NCBI GenBank assembly: GCA_025464695.1
Contig: JAODNQ010000057.1
Coordinates: forward strand, 1 to 25,243
Reading direction: 5' to 3'
DNA from: Frankiales bacterium
Lineage (GTDB): Bacteria > Actinomycetota > Actinomycetes > Mycobacteriales > SCTD01
DNA length: 25,243 nt
The translations under genes were made by a program, and so were the position numbers. The notes beneath the pieces were generated by a model. That model saw nothing but the letters and a program-made list of their open reading frames with translations. It had not been told where the DNA came from and did not search any database. Each line of letters begins with the position of its first letter. Within the stretch, counting starts at the first letter, position 1. Shown one piece after another: positions 1-7,209 of this stretch.

Positions 1-112
1 GGGGCTGGGGCCCTCGGAGGGCGAGCAGGCAGGGCCAGGCGACGAGCAGCAGCGCCCCCAGCGCCACCACCCGCAGCAGCTCGTCCGGCCGGACGACGAA
101 CGCCCGCCTCAC
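1..112 (-). CDS. N-terminus of a membrane protein (partial, cut by window edge)
   Basis: Only the first 37 codons are visible. The GTG start at 112 overlaps the TGA of the upstream small gene (GTGA), so the two are probably translated as a coupled pair. The peptide begins VRRAFVVRPDELLRVV and then runs into a hydrophobic stretch (LGALLLVAWPCLLAL, about residues 18-32) that looks like a membrane segment or signal anchor. The gene follows a flavin electron-transfer operon and a putative response-regulator site, so a sensor kinase or another envelope protein is possible, but the visible part does not identify a family. Confidence 0.55.
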   Translation of the reverse strand, partial: MRRAFVVRPDELLRVVALGALLLVAWPCLLALRGPQP

Positions 113-351
113 GGTCGCACCCCCCGACCGTCCCGGACGTCGGGCACGGGCAGCTGCACGACCGAGTCGACGACGACCACCTGCGCCGCGGGCAGCGGCG
201 CCACGGGTGAGACGGCGGGTGCGTCGAGCCCGAGCCACAGGGCGAGGACGACGGCGACGCCGGCGAGCACGGGGCCGCTGCGACGGCTGCGGAGGCGCTG
301 CAGCGCGGGGGCGGGTGCGGGGGGTGCGGGGGGTGCGGGGGGTGCGGGCAC
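109..351 (-). CDS. Small single-pass membrane protein with Pro/Ala-rich N-terminus
   Basis: An 80-aa protein. The GTG at 351 is preceded by GAGGA about 6 bases upstream. The N-terminal 15 residues are a Pro-Pro-Ala repeat encoded by a 9-bp tandem repeat. A basic patch (LQRLRSRRS) is followed by one hydrophobic helix (GPVLAGVAVVLALWLGL, about residues 26-42) and a Val/Pro-rich tail likely to lie outside the membrane. The basic patch before the helix suggests the N-terminus stays in the cytoplasm. The stop overlaps the start of the next gene (GTGA). I recognise no family. The repeat-array site at 400-443 lies just upstream and probably sets its expression. Codon use (G/C third positions) supports translation, but no homology was available to confirm it. 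Confidence 0.5.
   Translation of the reverse strand: MPAPPAPPAPPAPAPALQRLRSRRSGPVLAGVAVVLALWLGLDAPAVSPVAPLPAAQVVVVDSVVQLPVPDVRDGRGVRP
313..348. repeat. 9-bp tandem repeat, four exact copies
   Basis: GGGTGCGGG occurs four times in perfect tandem (313-321, 322-330, 331-339, 340-348). On the minus strand it encodes the Pro-Pro-Ala run at the start of the small membrane protein at 109-351. A repeat of 9 bp keeps the reading frame if copies are gained or lost, so length variation would change the peptide without destroying it. Confidence 0.85.
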
Positions 352-399
352 AGGAGGTCCTCGGTCGGGACGGGCAGGGGTCGTCCCAGCGTCCGGGGG

Positions 400-443
400 C
401 TGCCTGACCTCGGGCTGACCCTGCGCTGGGAGGGCGCTGTGAG
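400..443 (-). promoter_or_regulatory. Four 11-bp phased repeats, probable response-regulator site
   Basis: Read on the plus strand the units are CTGCCTGACCT (400-410), CGGGCTGACCC (411-421), TGCGCTGGGAG (422-432) and GGCGCTGTGAG (433-443). Every unit has CTG at positions 5-7. The array lies 49-92 bases upstream of the GTG at 351. A matching array occurs at 3169-3212, and between the two sites 21 of 27 aligned bases agree on the minus strand, starting at CTCACAG. Direct repeats at 11-bp spacing are typical of OmpR/PhoB-type response regulators bound as dimers. The link to that family is inference. Confidence 0.55.
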
Positions 444-533
444 GGCTCAGCCGGCGGCGGCCCGGACGTCGGCCGGCAGCACGCTCGACCCCACCTCGCA
501 CGCGCACCAGGACGGCTCGTGCGGGCGGTGCCG

Positions 534-1295
534 TCAGGCGGCGACGAGGCCGGTCAGCCCCGCGGTGGTGCGCACCGAGCCGTCCTGCAGCACCAGCAGC
601 AGCTCGTACCCCGGCAGGGCGGCGACCCGCTCGACCGCCGGGAGGCCCTCGACGAACGCCGCGGTCGCGAGCACGTCGGCCCACGTCAGGGACGGCCCGA
701 CGACGGTCGCGCTCAGCAGGTGGTCCTCGACGGGACGCCCGGTGCGGGGGTCGCGCAGGTGCCGGCCGCGCGCCGCGGTGCCCGACGTCGCCACGGCGCC
801 CTGCCGCAGCGGCAGCACGCACAGCCTGCGGCTGCGGTCCGACGGGTCCTCCACGGCCACGTTCCACGCCGCACCCGACGCGTGCCCGACGAGGTCGCCG
901 CCGGCGTTGACCAGCCAGTCGCAGCCGTCCAGCGAGTCCAGGGCCGTGGCGGCGCGCTCGGCCGCCCAGCCCTTCACCAGTCCGCTCGGGTCCAGGTCCG
1001 CCCCGGTCCCGGCGTCGAACGTGCCGCCCGACAGGTCGCGGGCGCGGTCGCAGAGCGCGAGCACCTCGACGACGTCGGGGCTGACCAGCGACCGGTGCAG
1101 CGCGCCGCTCCGCAGCAGGCTGATCTCGGAGTCGGGGCGGTAGGTGCTGAAGACGCGGTCGGCGCGCCGGAGATCCGCGAAGACGGCCTGCACCACGGCG
1201 TCGGCGCGCTCGGACCGGGCGCCGGGCCCCCGCACGGTGATGCTGACGGGCAGGCCCATCACCTGCTCGACCCACGTGCGGCGCGGGACCGTCAC
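534..1295 (-). CDS. apbE: ApbE-family FAD:protein FMN transferase
   Basis: A 253-aa protein. ApbE enzymes transfer the FMN part of FAD onto a Thr or Ser of a target flavoprotein, outside the cytoplasmic membrane, with Mg2+. The family landmarks are present in order: VMGLPVSI near the N-terminus, DPSGLVKGWAAERA in the middle (the usual D-P-x-G-x-x-K-G), NAGGDLVG soon after, and TWADVLATAAFVEG near the C-terminus (the usual T-x-x-D-x-x-A-T). The GTG start at 1295 overlaps the TGA of the FMN-binding gene (GTGA). There is no clear lipobox or signal peptide, unlike many Gram-negative ApbE proteins; short actinobacterial members often lack one. The coupled upstream gene encodes a protein with a flavinylation motif, which is its likely substrate. 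Family call is firm; substrate is inference. Confidence 0.9.
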   Translation of the reverse strand: MTVPRRTWVEQVMGLPVSITVRGPGARSERADAVVQAVFADLRRADRVFSTYRPDSEISLLRSGALHRSLVSPDVVEVLALCDRARDLSGGTFDAGTGADLDPSGLVKGWAAERAATALDSLDGCDWLVNAGGDLVGHASGAAWNVAVEDPSDRSRRLCVLPLRQGAVATSGTAARGRHLRDPRTGRPVEDHLLSATVVGPSLTWADVLATAAFVEGLPAVERVAALPGYELLLVLQDGSVRTTAGLTGLVAA

Positions 1296-1732
1296 AGCCC
1301 GGCCGCGTCCAGGGCCGACTGCAGCGACGTCTTGTAGCCGTCGCTCGTGACGGTGGCGCCGGAGACGCCGTCGAGGTCGGCGCTCTGCGCGTCGACGGCC
1401 TGCTGGTCGAGCACCGGCACCGCGCGGTCGTTGATCTCGACGTCGCGGCCGTTCTCCGACGGCACCTGCACCGCGGTCGCCGCCGTCACCTTGCCGCCGC
1501 TCACGGTGATCTGCACCTGGACGGCGCCCCAGCGGGTCTGCGCGACCGAGCCGGTCACCGTCGTGCTCGTGGGCGACGTCGGCGTGCTCGCCGACGACCC
1601 GCTGCTCGACGTCCCGCTGGCGGCCACCGTCGTCGTTGCGGCGCTGACGGGGTGCGGCGTGCTGGTGCGGTAGCCGAACAGCAGCACCACGGCGGACAGG
1701 GTGCTCAGGAAGACCAGGACGATCCGGCGCAC
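1292..1732 (-). CDS. Membrane-anchored FMN-binding domain protein
   Basis: A 146-aa protein with an N-terminal hydrophobic helix (IVLVFLSTLSAVVLLFGY, about residues 4-21), a Ser/Thr/Ala-rich linker (about 30-62) and a C-terminal FMN-binding domain. The motif DGVSGATVTS (residues 121-130) matches the flavinylation site of NqrC/RnfG-type domains, with Thr127 the expected FMN attachment residue. The start chosen is the GTG at 1732 because AAGGAG sits 6 bases before it. An alternative GTG overlaps the stop of the ferric reductase gene (GTGA) and would add 7 residues. The protein sits between a ferric-reductase-like flavoprotein and ApbE, so it probably relays electrons at the outer face of the membrane. 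The electron acceptor is unknown. Confidence 0.88.
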   Translation of the reverse strand: MRRIVLVFLSTLSAVVLLFGYRTSTPHPVSAATTTVAASGTSSSGSSASTPTSPTSTTVTGSVAQTRWGAVQVQITVSGGKVTAATAVQVPSENGRDVEINDRAVPVLDQQAVDAQSADLDGVSGATVTSDGYKTSLQSALDAAGL

Positions 1733-1752
1733 GCGGGGCTCCTTCGGGGGTG

Positions 1753-3150
1753 TCACCAGCTGAACCGCTCTGCGTGGAGCCGGGCGGCGGGGACGCCTGC
1801 GGCGCGGGCCGCGGCGAGGACGGAGGCGGTCCAGGGGTCGGGGCCGCAGACGAAGACCTCGCGCTCGGCGACGTCCGGCACGACAGCGCGCAGTGCGGCG
1901 GCACCGTCGCGCCCGGCCGCGGCGGGGGCCCACGAGCCGTCGCCCCGCGGCCCGGCCACCAGCACCGCGCGGAGCCCGCGGGTGTGCTCGAGGTGGGCGA
2001 ACTCGTCGCGGAACACCGCCTCCTGCAGCGAGCGCACGCGGTGCACGACGACGACGTCACCGGGCGCCTGCGGCAGCTCCTCGGCGAGGGCGCGCAGCGG
2101 GGTGATGCCGATGCCGGCACCGACGAGGAGGACCTTGCGGGTGGTGCGGCGCTCGGCGGTGAGGCGGCCGTAGGGGCCCTCCACGAGCACGCGCGTCCCT
2201 GGGCGCAGCGACGAGACCGCGCGGCTGCCGTCCCCCAGGTCCTTGACGGTGATGCGCAGGGCGAAGGGCGACGGCGCGGCGCTGAGGGAGTACGGGTGGG
2301 CGCGGCTGGCCCCGGGGCCGTCGAGGAAGCGGAACGACAGGAACTGCCCCGCCCGGACCGGGAGCTCGTCCAGGTGCCGGCCGGTCAGGTGCACCGACCA
2401 GACGCCGGGGGCCTCGGGGACGACGGCCGACACGACCAGCCGGTGGCGCAGCGTGCGGTGCAGCGGTAGGCCCATCCGGAAGACCAGCACGCAGCCCGCC
2501 ACCAGCGCCCAGGCCGTCCACCACCAGGCGGTCGCCAGCGGGTTCGCCAGGAAGTCCGCGCCGGTCCAGAGCTGGTGCGGCAGGGCCAGCCCCACACCGA
2601 GGTAGGCGTACAGGTGCAGCAGGTGCCACGACTCGTAGCGCAGCCGGGCCCGGGCCCGTCGGACGCTGGTGACGACGACCATGACCAGGCACAGCGTCCC
2701 GGCGACCGCGAGCAGCATGCCGGCGAGGTCCCACGTCATCGACCACAGCTCGCCGAGCAGCCCGCCGTAGCCGCGGCCGTCCGCGCCGGCGTAGCCCAGC
2801 CCGGTCAGGACGACGTGCGCGAGCATCAGGGTGAACGAGCCGAAGCCGACTCGGCGGTGCAGCCGGGCCAGCTCGTCCTGCCCCCAGGCGCGCTCGAGCA
2901 GGGGCACCCGGGCCATGAGCAGCACCTGCACCAGCAGCAGGTCCGACGCGACGAGCCCGGTGAGGCGGCCGAGGCTGGTCAGCGCCGCGGCGGGGCCGCC
3001 GAGGAGGTCGGGGACGCCGTGCGGCCAGGCCCACAGACCGGTCACCAGCAGCAGGCTGACGGCCAGGGCGTCCCGGGAGGACGCCCGCCACCACGAGGGC
3101 GTGGGGCGGGCGGCCCGGGACACGCGAGGCGCCGCCGTCGTCGTCGTCAT
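1753..3150 (-). CDS. Ferric-reductase-like transmembrane flavoprotein oxidoreductase
   Basis: A 465-aa protein with two halves. Residues about 27-230 form a ferric-reductase-like membrane domain with about six helices; His98, His112, His176, His179 and His192 are candidates for haem ligands. Residues about 235-465 form a ferredoxin-NADP-reductase-type module: HPYSLS (285-290) binds FAD, GAGIGITP (344-351) binds NAD(P)H, and CGPDPW (435-440) is the C-terminal nucleotide-side motif. Electrons should pass from NAD(P)H through FAD and haem across the membrane. The gene leads a unit with the FMN-binding protein and ApbE, the usual arrangement for flavin-based extracytoplasmic electron transfer. 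The ATG at 3150 is preceded by a weak Shine-Dalgarno sequence (CCAGGAGCGTC-like region on the other strand is not in register). The repeat array at 3169-3212 lies directly upstream. The final acceptor (ferric iron, a quinone or a protein) is not shown. Confidence 0.9.
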   Translation of the reverse strand: MTTTTAAPRVSRAARPTPSWWRASSRDALAVSLLLVTGLWAWPHGVPDLLGGPAAALTSLGRLTGLVASDLLLVQVLLMARVPLLERAWGQDELARLHRRVGFGSFTLMLAHVVLTGLGYAGADGRGYGGLLGELWSMTWDLAGMLLAVAGTLCLVMVVVTSVRRARARLRYESWHLLHLYAYLGVGLALPHQLWTGADFLANPLATAWWWTAWALVAGCVLVFRMGLPLHRTLRHRLVVSAVVPEAPGVWSVHLTGRHLDELPVRAGQFLSFRFLDGPGASRAHPYSLSAAPSPFALRITVKDLGDGSRAVSSLRPGTRVLVEGPYGRLTAERRTTRKVLLVGAGIGITPLRALAEELPQAPGDVVVVHRVRSLQEAVFRDEFAHLEHTRGLRAVLVAGPRGDGSWAPAAAGRDGAAALRAVVPDVAEREVFVCGPDPWTASVLAAARAAGVPAARLHAERFSW

Positions 3151-3168
3151 GCCAGGAGCGTCGGCCGC

Positions 3169-3212
3169 TCCCCCGACAGTCCGCTGGGACGGTCCTGTGA
3201 GCTGCCTGTCAG
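3169..3212 (-). promoter_or_regulatory. Four 11-bp phased repeats upstream of the ferric reductase operon
   Basis: On the plus strand the units are TCCCCCGACAG (3169-3179), TCCGCTGGGAC (3180-3190), GGTCCTGTGAG (3191-3201) and CTGCCTGTCAG (3202-3212). Three of four carry CTG at positions 5-7; the unit nearest the gene has CCG. The array ends 18 bases from the ATG at 3150 and overlaps the stop codon of the DUF6351 gene. It is the partner of the array at 400-443. I infer a shared response regulator; none is encoded in the window. Confidence 0.6.
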
Positions 3213-5527
3213 CCCTTGCGGTAGGCCGACGCCGGCGCCGAGCCCATCGGCACGCCGCCGTGGACGACGGCGCCGCCCGCGTCCTGGTAGCGCTGCCAGG
3301 TCACAGCGGGACGGAAGCCGTTGCCGGGCTTGCTGTAGTCGCAGACGCCGGTGGGGAACGTCTTCCTGAGCGTGGCGAGCTGGTCCGCGGTGAACACCTC
3401 GGACGCCTTCTTGCCGGCGTAGACGAACTGCTCCAGCGGCATCGTCTGGCAGTCGAGCCGGTCGTCCGTGAAGCCGACCGGCTTCGGCCCGACCCCGTTG
3501 ACGGGGGCGGTGTCGCCGCCGCCGGCCTCGATCCGCGGAGAGCTGAACAGGGTGGCGCCGACGGCGGCCCGGCACTGCTCGACGGGGAGGTCCAGGCCCT
3601 CCGTGCCGACGCAGCGCTCGCCGATCCCGGCCTTGTCCTTCGCCGCGACGATCTTCCTCGCCAGGGAGGTCCCGCTCCGGTCGGCCTCGACCGAGGCGAG
3701 CCAGGTGTCCATCGCGGTGATGGCGCTCTCCGCGAACCGGACGTCACCGAGCAGCGGTGTCTGCCCCTGCCAGAAGACCTGGTTGGCCGACGTGCCGTGC
3801 TCCCGCACGAGTCGGTCGCGCATGGCGAACTTGCGGTAGACGTCGTGGAAGGCACCGGGCTCGGGCCCGCCGAGGTCGATGATCGCCACCTGATCGAGGT
3901 GGGCGCCCGTGTTCACCGCGCCGCTGCGGTACACGCGGTCCATGGCCAGCGGGTCCGCCTGCGTGCGGGTCGGGATCGGGTCGAAGTCGATGTCGAACCC
4001 GCCGACGCCGGCGTTGAGGGCGACGAACTGGTCCGGCGTCAGCGGCGGCCGGGTCGGGTCACCGGCGTTCGCGCCGAGGTAGGTCAGCAGGCCCGACAGG
4101 CCGTACTGGACGCCGACGTTGCTGATCGGGCGTCGCGCCTTGCCCTTCGCGTCGAGGCCGAAGACGTTCTTCATGTAGTCCTGGAACGAGCAGCGCACGC
4201 CCTTCTGCGACGCCGTCGTGAAGACCTTCGCGGGAGCGACGCCGGGGCAGTCGCGGCTGGGGTCGCCGCTGTTGGGGATGGCCTCGGTGAACGTGATCTG
4301 GTTGGCCGGGTTGGCGTGGCCGAAGATCGAGGGCCACTGGGCGGGGAGGATCCGCGACTCGACCGCGCCCTGGCCCTCGAGGAACCGGCGCAGCCCGACG
4401 TAGTCGACGTACTGCTGGGCCGAGCTCCACGCGTCGGTGAAGCTGCACTGCGGCGTGATGCCCTGGTAGACGCCGGGGTAGGCGTTCGCGATCTGCTGCT
4501 GCACCAGCGAGCCCCCCGAGCAGCCGCTGCCGATCGTGTAGCGGAGCGGGCCGAACCGCTCGACCACCATCTCCTTCGTCCGCACCAGCGACTCCGCCTG
4601 CGTGACGATGTTGCAGTTGTGCCCCGCGTTGTCGAGGGCGTGCGACGCGACCGCGAAGCCCTGCGCGAGCGCCTCCTCGAACAGCACGTCGGTGGCGGTG
4701 CCGCTGGCGTAGGAGGTGTCGCAGCTGGTGCCGTGAGCCAGCACCAGCTTGTGGTTGTAGCCCGGGTTCTTCCCGGTGGTCGACGGCGTCCCCGCCTTCG
4801 GGTCCCAGAGCGCCGCGATGGCGTACTGGTCGCGCAGGCTGTAGCCCTTCTCGACCCGCACCACGAACGGCACGGTGTTCCCGTCGTCGGTCGTCGTCGT
4901 GGCGACGTCGGTGGGCGGGTCCGCCGGGTCGTACGGCTGGAACGACGACTGCACCGGGTCGCTCGCCACCCGGCCGGGGATCCCCGCCTTGCTCGGGTCG
5001 GTCGACTTGTAGACGTAGCTGATCGTGGCGTTCTTGCTGCAGTCGGCCCGGGCGGCGCCGTTCGTGCAGGTCCACGGCTGGACGAGCGGACCGGAGAACG
5101 ACGGCGCCTGCAGCCCGACGTTCGTCACGGGCAGCGAGGCCGACCCGGCACCGGGCACGACCGCCGTCAGCGTCGTCCGTCCGCCGGGCAGCCGGGTGAC
5201 GAGGCCGCGCAGCCCCGGACCCTGCGCCGTGAACGCGCGCGTGACGTCGCGGCTGCCCGCGGTCACCTTCACCTTCCGGACGTCGGTGCCCTTCGGCACC
5301 ACGACCTCGACGAGGACGTCGCCGCCGGTGACGAGGTCGGCGCGCGTCGACAGCGCGCGGAGCTGGACGGGGGCGCCGGTGTCGCGGGGATCGAAGGAGC
5401 TGTACGCCGGGACGGCGAGCGGCCCGGCAGCACCCGTCGCGGTCGCGGCCGACGACGGCAGCGCGAAGGCGCCGAGACCGGCGACCATCGGGACGGCGAG
5501 CAGCAGGGGCAGGCGGGACACGCGCAC
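3209..5527 (-). CDS. DUF6351-family secreted protein, probable alpha/beta-hydrolase fold
   Basis: A 772-aa protein. The GTG at 5527 follows GGAGGTCCC closely; a second GTG two codons on has wider spacing and is an alternative. The N-terminus is a signal peptide (VSRLPLLLAVPMVAGLGAFALPSSAATA), so the protein is exported. A beta-rich segment (about residues 45-140) resembles an immunoglobulin-like domain and precedes a large catalytic-looking region. VLAHGTSCD (about 262-270) looks like an oxyanion-hole turn, and GCSGG (335-339) is a G-x-S-x-G nucleophile elbow with Ser337. Several Cys pairs fit an exported protein. Family recognition rests on the conserved start (QLRALSTRADLVTGGDVLVEV region). 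It lies 81 bases downstream of the monooxygenase on the same strand. Hydrolase activity and substrate are inference; esters made by the neighbouring enzyme are a possible substrate if they reach the outside. Confidence 0.8.
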   Translation of the reverse strand: MRVSRLPLLLAVPMVAGLGAFALPSSAATATGAAGPLAVPAYSSFDPRDTGAPVQLRALSTRADLVTGGDVLVEVVVPKGTDVRKVKVTAGSRDVTRAFTAQGPGLRGLVTRLPGGRTTLTAVVPGAGSASLPVTNVGLQAPSFSGPLVQPWTCTNGAARADCSKNATISYVYKSTDPSKAGIPGRVASDPVQSSFQPYDPADPPTDVATTTTDDGNTVPFVVRVEKGYSLRDQYAIAALWDPKAGTPSTTGKNPGYNHKLVLAHGTSCDTSYASGTATDVLFEEALAQGFAVASHALDNAGHNCNIVTQAESLVRTKEMVVERFGPLRYTIGSGCSGGSLVQQQIANAYPGVYQGITPQCSFTDAWSSAQQYVDYVGLRRFLEGQGAVESRILPAQWPSIFGHANPANQITFTEAIPNSGDPSRDCPGVAPAKVFTTASQKGVRCSFQDYMKNVFGLDAKGKARRPISNVGVQYGLSGLLTYLGANAGDPTRPPLTPDQFVALNAGVGGFDIDFDPIPTRTQADPLAMDRVYRSGAVNTGAHLDQVAIIDLGGPEPGAFHDVYRKFAMRDRLVREHGTSANQVFWQGQTPLLGDVRFAESAITAMDTWLASVEADRSGTSLARKIVAAKDKAGIGERCVGTEGLDLPVEQCRAAVGATLFSSPRIEAGGGDTAPVNGVGPKPVGFTDDRLDCQTMPLEQFVYAGKKASEVFTADQLATLRKTFPTGVCDYSKPGNGFRPAVTWQRYQDAGGAVVHGGVPMGSAPASAYRKG

Positions 5528-5608
5528 GGGACCTCCGGGGGGAAAGGCTGGTCCTGTGGTGTTCGCCACGCGGGCCCGGACTCCTGCCTCCCGACCCCGT
5601 CGAGTCGG

Positions 5609-7105
5609 TCAGGCGACGGCGCGCACCCCTGCCGAGCGGGTGGCCGGGCTCGACAGGTGCAGGGCGTCGTCGACGACGTCGCCGCGCAGCAGCCGGCGGT
5701 CCTCGTGGTAGCTCATCGACATGACCCACGGCGCGGCCGGACCCTGCTTCGGGAGCCCCGCGAGCGAGCGCTGGACGTAGCCGGCGCCGAAGTCGAGCAG
5801 CGGGCGCGACGGCATGTCCGGGTCGGCCTCCGCCCAGGCGGTGTCGGCGCCCTCGGCGTCCATGTGGCGCAGCAGCGCGCAGAAGTACTCGCACAGCAGC
5901 CCGACCTTCAGCGTCCACGAGGAGTTCGTGTAGCCGATGGCGAGGGCGAAGTTCGGGACGCCGCTCAGCATCAGGCCGCGGTAGACGAACGTGTCGGCGT
6001 AGTCGACCGTGCGGCCGTCGACGGTGAGGCTCATGCCGCCGAGCAGCTGCAGGTTGAGCCCCGTGGCCGTGACGATGACGTCGGCCTCGAGGTGCTCGCC
6101 GCTCTCGAGCTGGATGCCGGTCTCGGTGAACGTGGCTATCCGGTCGGTCACGATCGACGCCTGCTCCTTGCGGAGGGCCTTGAACAGGTCGCCGTCGGGC
6201 ACGGCGCACATGCGCTGGTCCCACGGGCCGTACGGCGGCTTGAAGTGCACGTCGACCGGATAGCCCTCGGGCAGCGAGCGCACGTTGATCTGCCGGATCA
6301 CCTTGCGGGCGGCGGTCGGGTACTTCTGGCAGAACCGGTAGACGGCCCGCTGCGTGGCGATGTTCTTGCGCCGGGTGAGCGCGAAGGCGCGCTCCGGCGA
6401 GAAGGCCTTCTGCAGCAGCGCGGCGACCGGGTCGTGCCGCGGCACCGGCATCACGTAGGTCGGGGTGCGCTGCAGCATCGTGACGTGCGCGGCAGTCTCG
6501 GCGAGCGCGGGCACGATCGTGGCGGCCGTCGCGCCGCTGCCGATGACGACGACCCGCTTGCCGGTCGTGTCGAGGTCCTCCGGCCAGTGCTGCGGGTGGA
6601 CGACCTGCCCGGCGAAGCGCTCGCGGCCCGGGAACTCCGGCGTGTAGCCCTCGTCGTACCGGTAGTAGCCCCCGGCGCAGAAGATCCACGAGGCCGTCAT
6701 GGCGAACCGCTCGCCGGTGTCGGTGCGCTCGACGTCGAGCGTCCAGCGGGCGTCCTCGGTCGACCAGGAGGCCCCGTGCACCTTCGACCGGTACCGGATC
6801 AGCGCCTCGACGCCGCTCTCGGACGCCGCCTCGCGCAGGTAGTCGAGGATCTTCGGGGCGCTGGCGATCGACTCCCGGTCGGTCCAGGGCTTGAAGTCGT
6901 ACCCGAAGGTGTGCAGGTCGGAGTCGGACCGGATCCCGGGGTACTTGAACAGGTCCCAGGTCCCGCCCGACGTCTCCCGCGCCTCCAGGACGACGACGCT
7001 GCGCGTGGGGTGCTCGACCCGCAGGTAGCGCGCGGCCCCGATGCCGGAGATCCCCGCGCCGACGACGACGACGTCGACGTGCTCGACCTGGGTGGCGGTG
7101 CTCAT
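5609..7105 (-). CDS. Baeyer-Villiger-type flavin monooxygenase
   Basis: A 498-aa protein. The ATG at 7105 has GAGGAG 6 bases upstream, which decides against the earlier ATG at 7201. Motifs in order: GAGISGIG (16-23) for FAD, FAGQVVHPQHWP (164-175), which is the Baeyer-Villiger fingerprint F-x-G-x-x-x-H-x-x-x-W-P, and GSGATA (189-194) for NADPH. Such enzymes use NADPH and oxygen to insert an oxygen atom next to a ketone, giving an ester or lactone; some instead oxidise S or N. The size and motifs match class B monooxygenases of the type annotated as NAD(P)/FAD-dependent oxidoreductase in actinobacteria. It is divergent from a PucR regulator across an inverted repeat that probably controls it, and is followed by the DUF6351 gene. 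Substrate cannot be read from sequence. Confidence 0.9.
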   Translation of the reverse strand: MSTATQVEHVDVVVVGAGISGIGAARYLRVEHPTRSVVVLEARETSGGTWDLFKYPGIRSDSDLHTFGYDFKPWTDRESIASAPKILDYLREAASESGVEALIRYRSKVHGASWSTEDARWTLDVERTDTGERFAMTASWIFCAGGYYRYDEGYTPEFPGRERFAGQVVHPQHWPEDLDTTGKRVVVIGSGATAATIVPALAETAAHVTMLQRTPTYVMPVPRHDPVAALLQKAFSPERAFALTRRKNIATQRAVYRFCQKYPTAARKVIRQINVRSLPEGYPVDVHFKPPYGPWDQRMCAVPDGDLFKALRKEQASIVTDRIATFTETGIQLESGEHLEADVIVTATGLNLQLLGGMSLTVDGRTVDYADTFVYRGLMLSGVPNFALAIGYTNSSWTLKVGLLCEYFCALLRHMDAEGADTAWAEADPDMPSRPLLDFGAGYVQRSLAGLPKQGPAAPWVMSMSYHEDRRLLRGDVVDDALHLSSPATRSAGVRAVA

Positions 7106-7163
7106 GCGGGGCTCCTCGGGGTGGCGGTGCCACCAGTCTGCGTCCCGGAGCCGCGCCGGACCA

Positions 7164-7209
7164 GCAGCACAGTGCACCGGACAGCCGCCCCCGTGGTGCA
7201 CTGTGCTGC
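7164..7209. promoter_or_regulatory. Perfect 15-bp inverted repeat in the divergent promoter region
   Basis: Left arm GCAGCACAGTGCACC (7164-7178) and right arm GGTGCACTGTGCTGC (7195-7209) are exact reverse complements separated by 16 bases. The repeat lies between the monooxygenase start (7105, minus) and the PucR regulator start (7210, plus); the right arm ends on the base before the regulator's ATG. Each arm contains TGCACT reading outward, a weak -10-like hexamer 7 bases before position 7210 in the plus direction. It is most simply the regulator's operator, controlling itself and the monooxygenase. In RNA it could also form a stem. The binding protein is inferred. Confidence 0.75.

Noticed and set aside
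7103..7201. Longer start for the monooxygenase at 7201
   Set aside because: It would add 32 residues with no homology and run through the inverted repeat. The ATG at 7105 has GAGGAG at ideal spacing.
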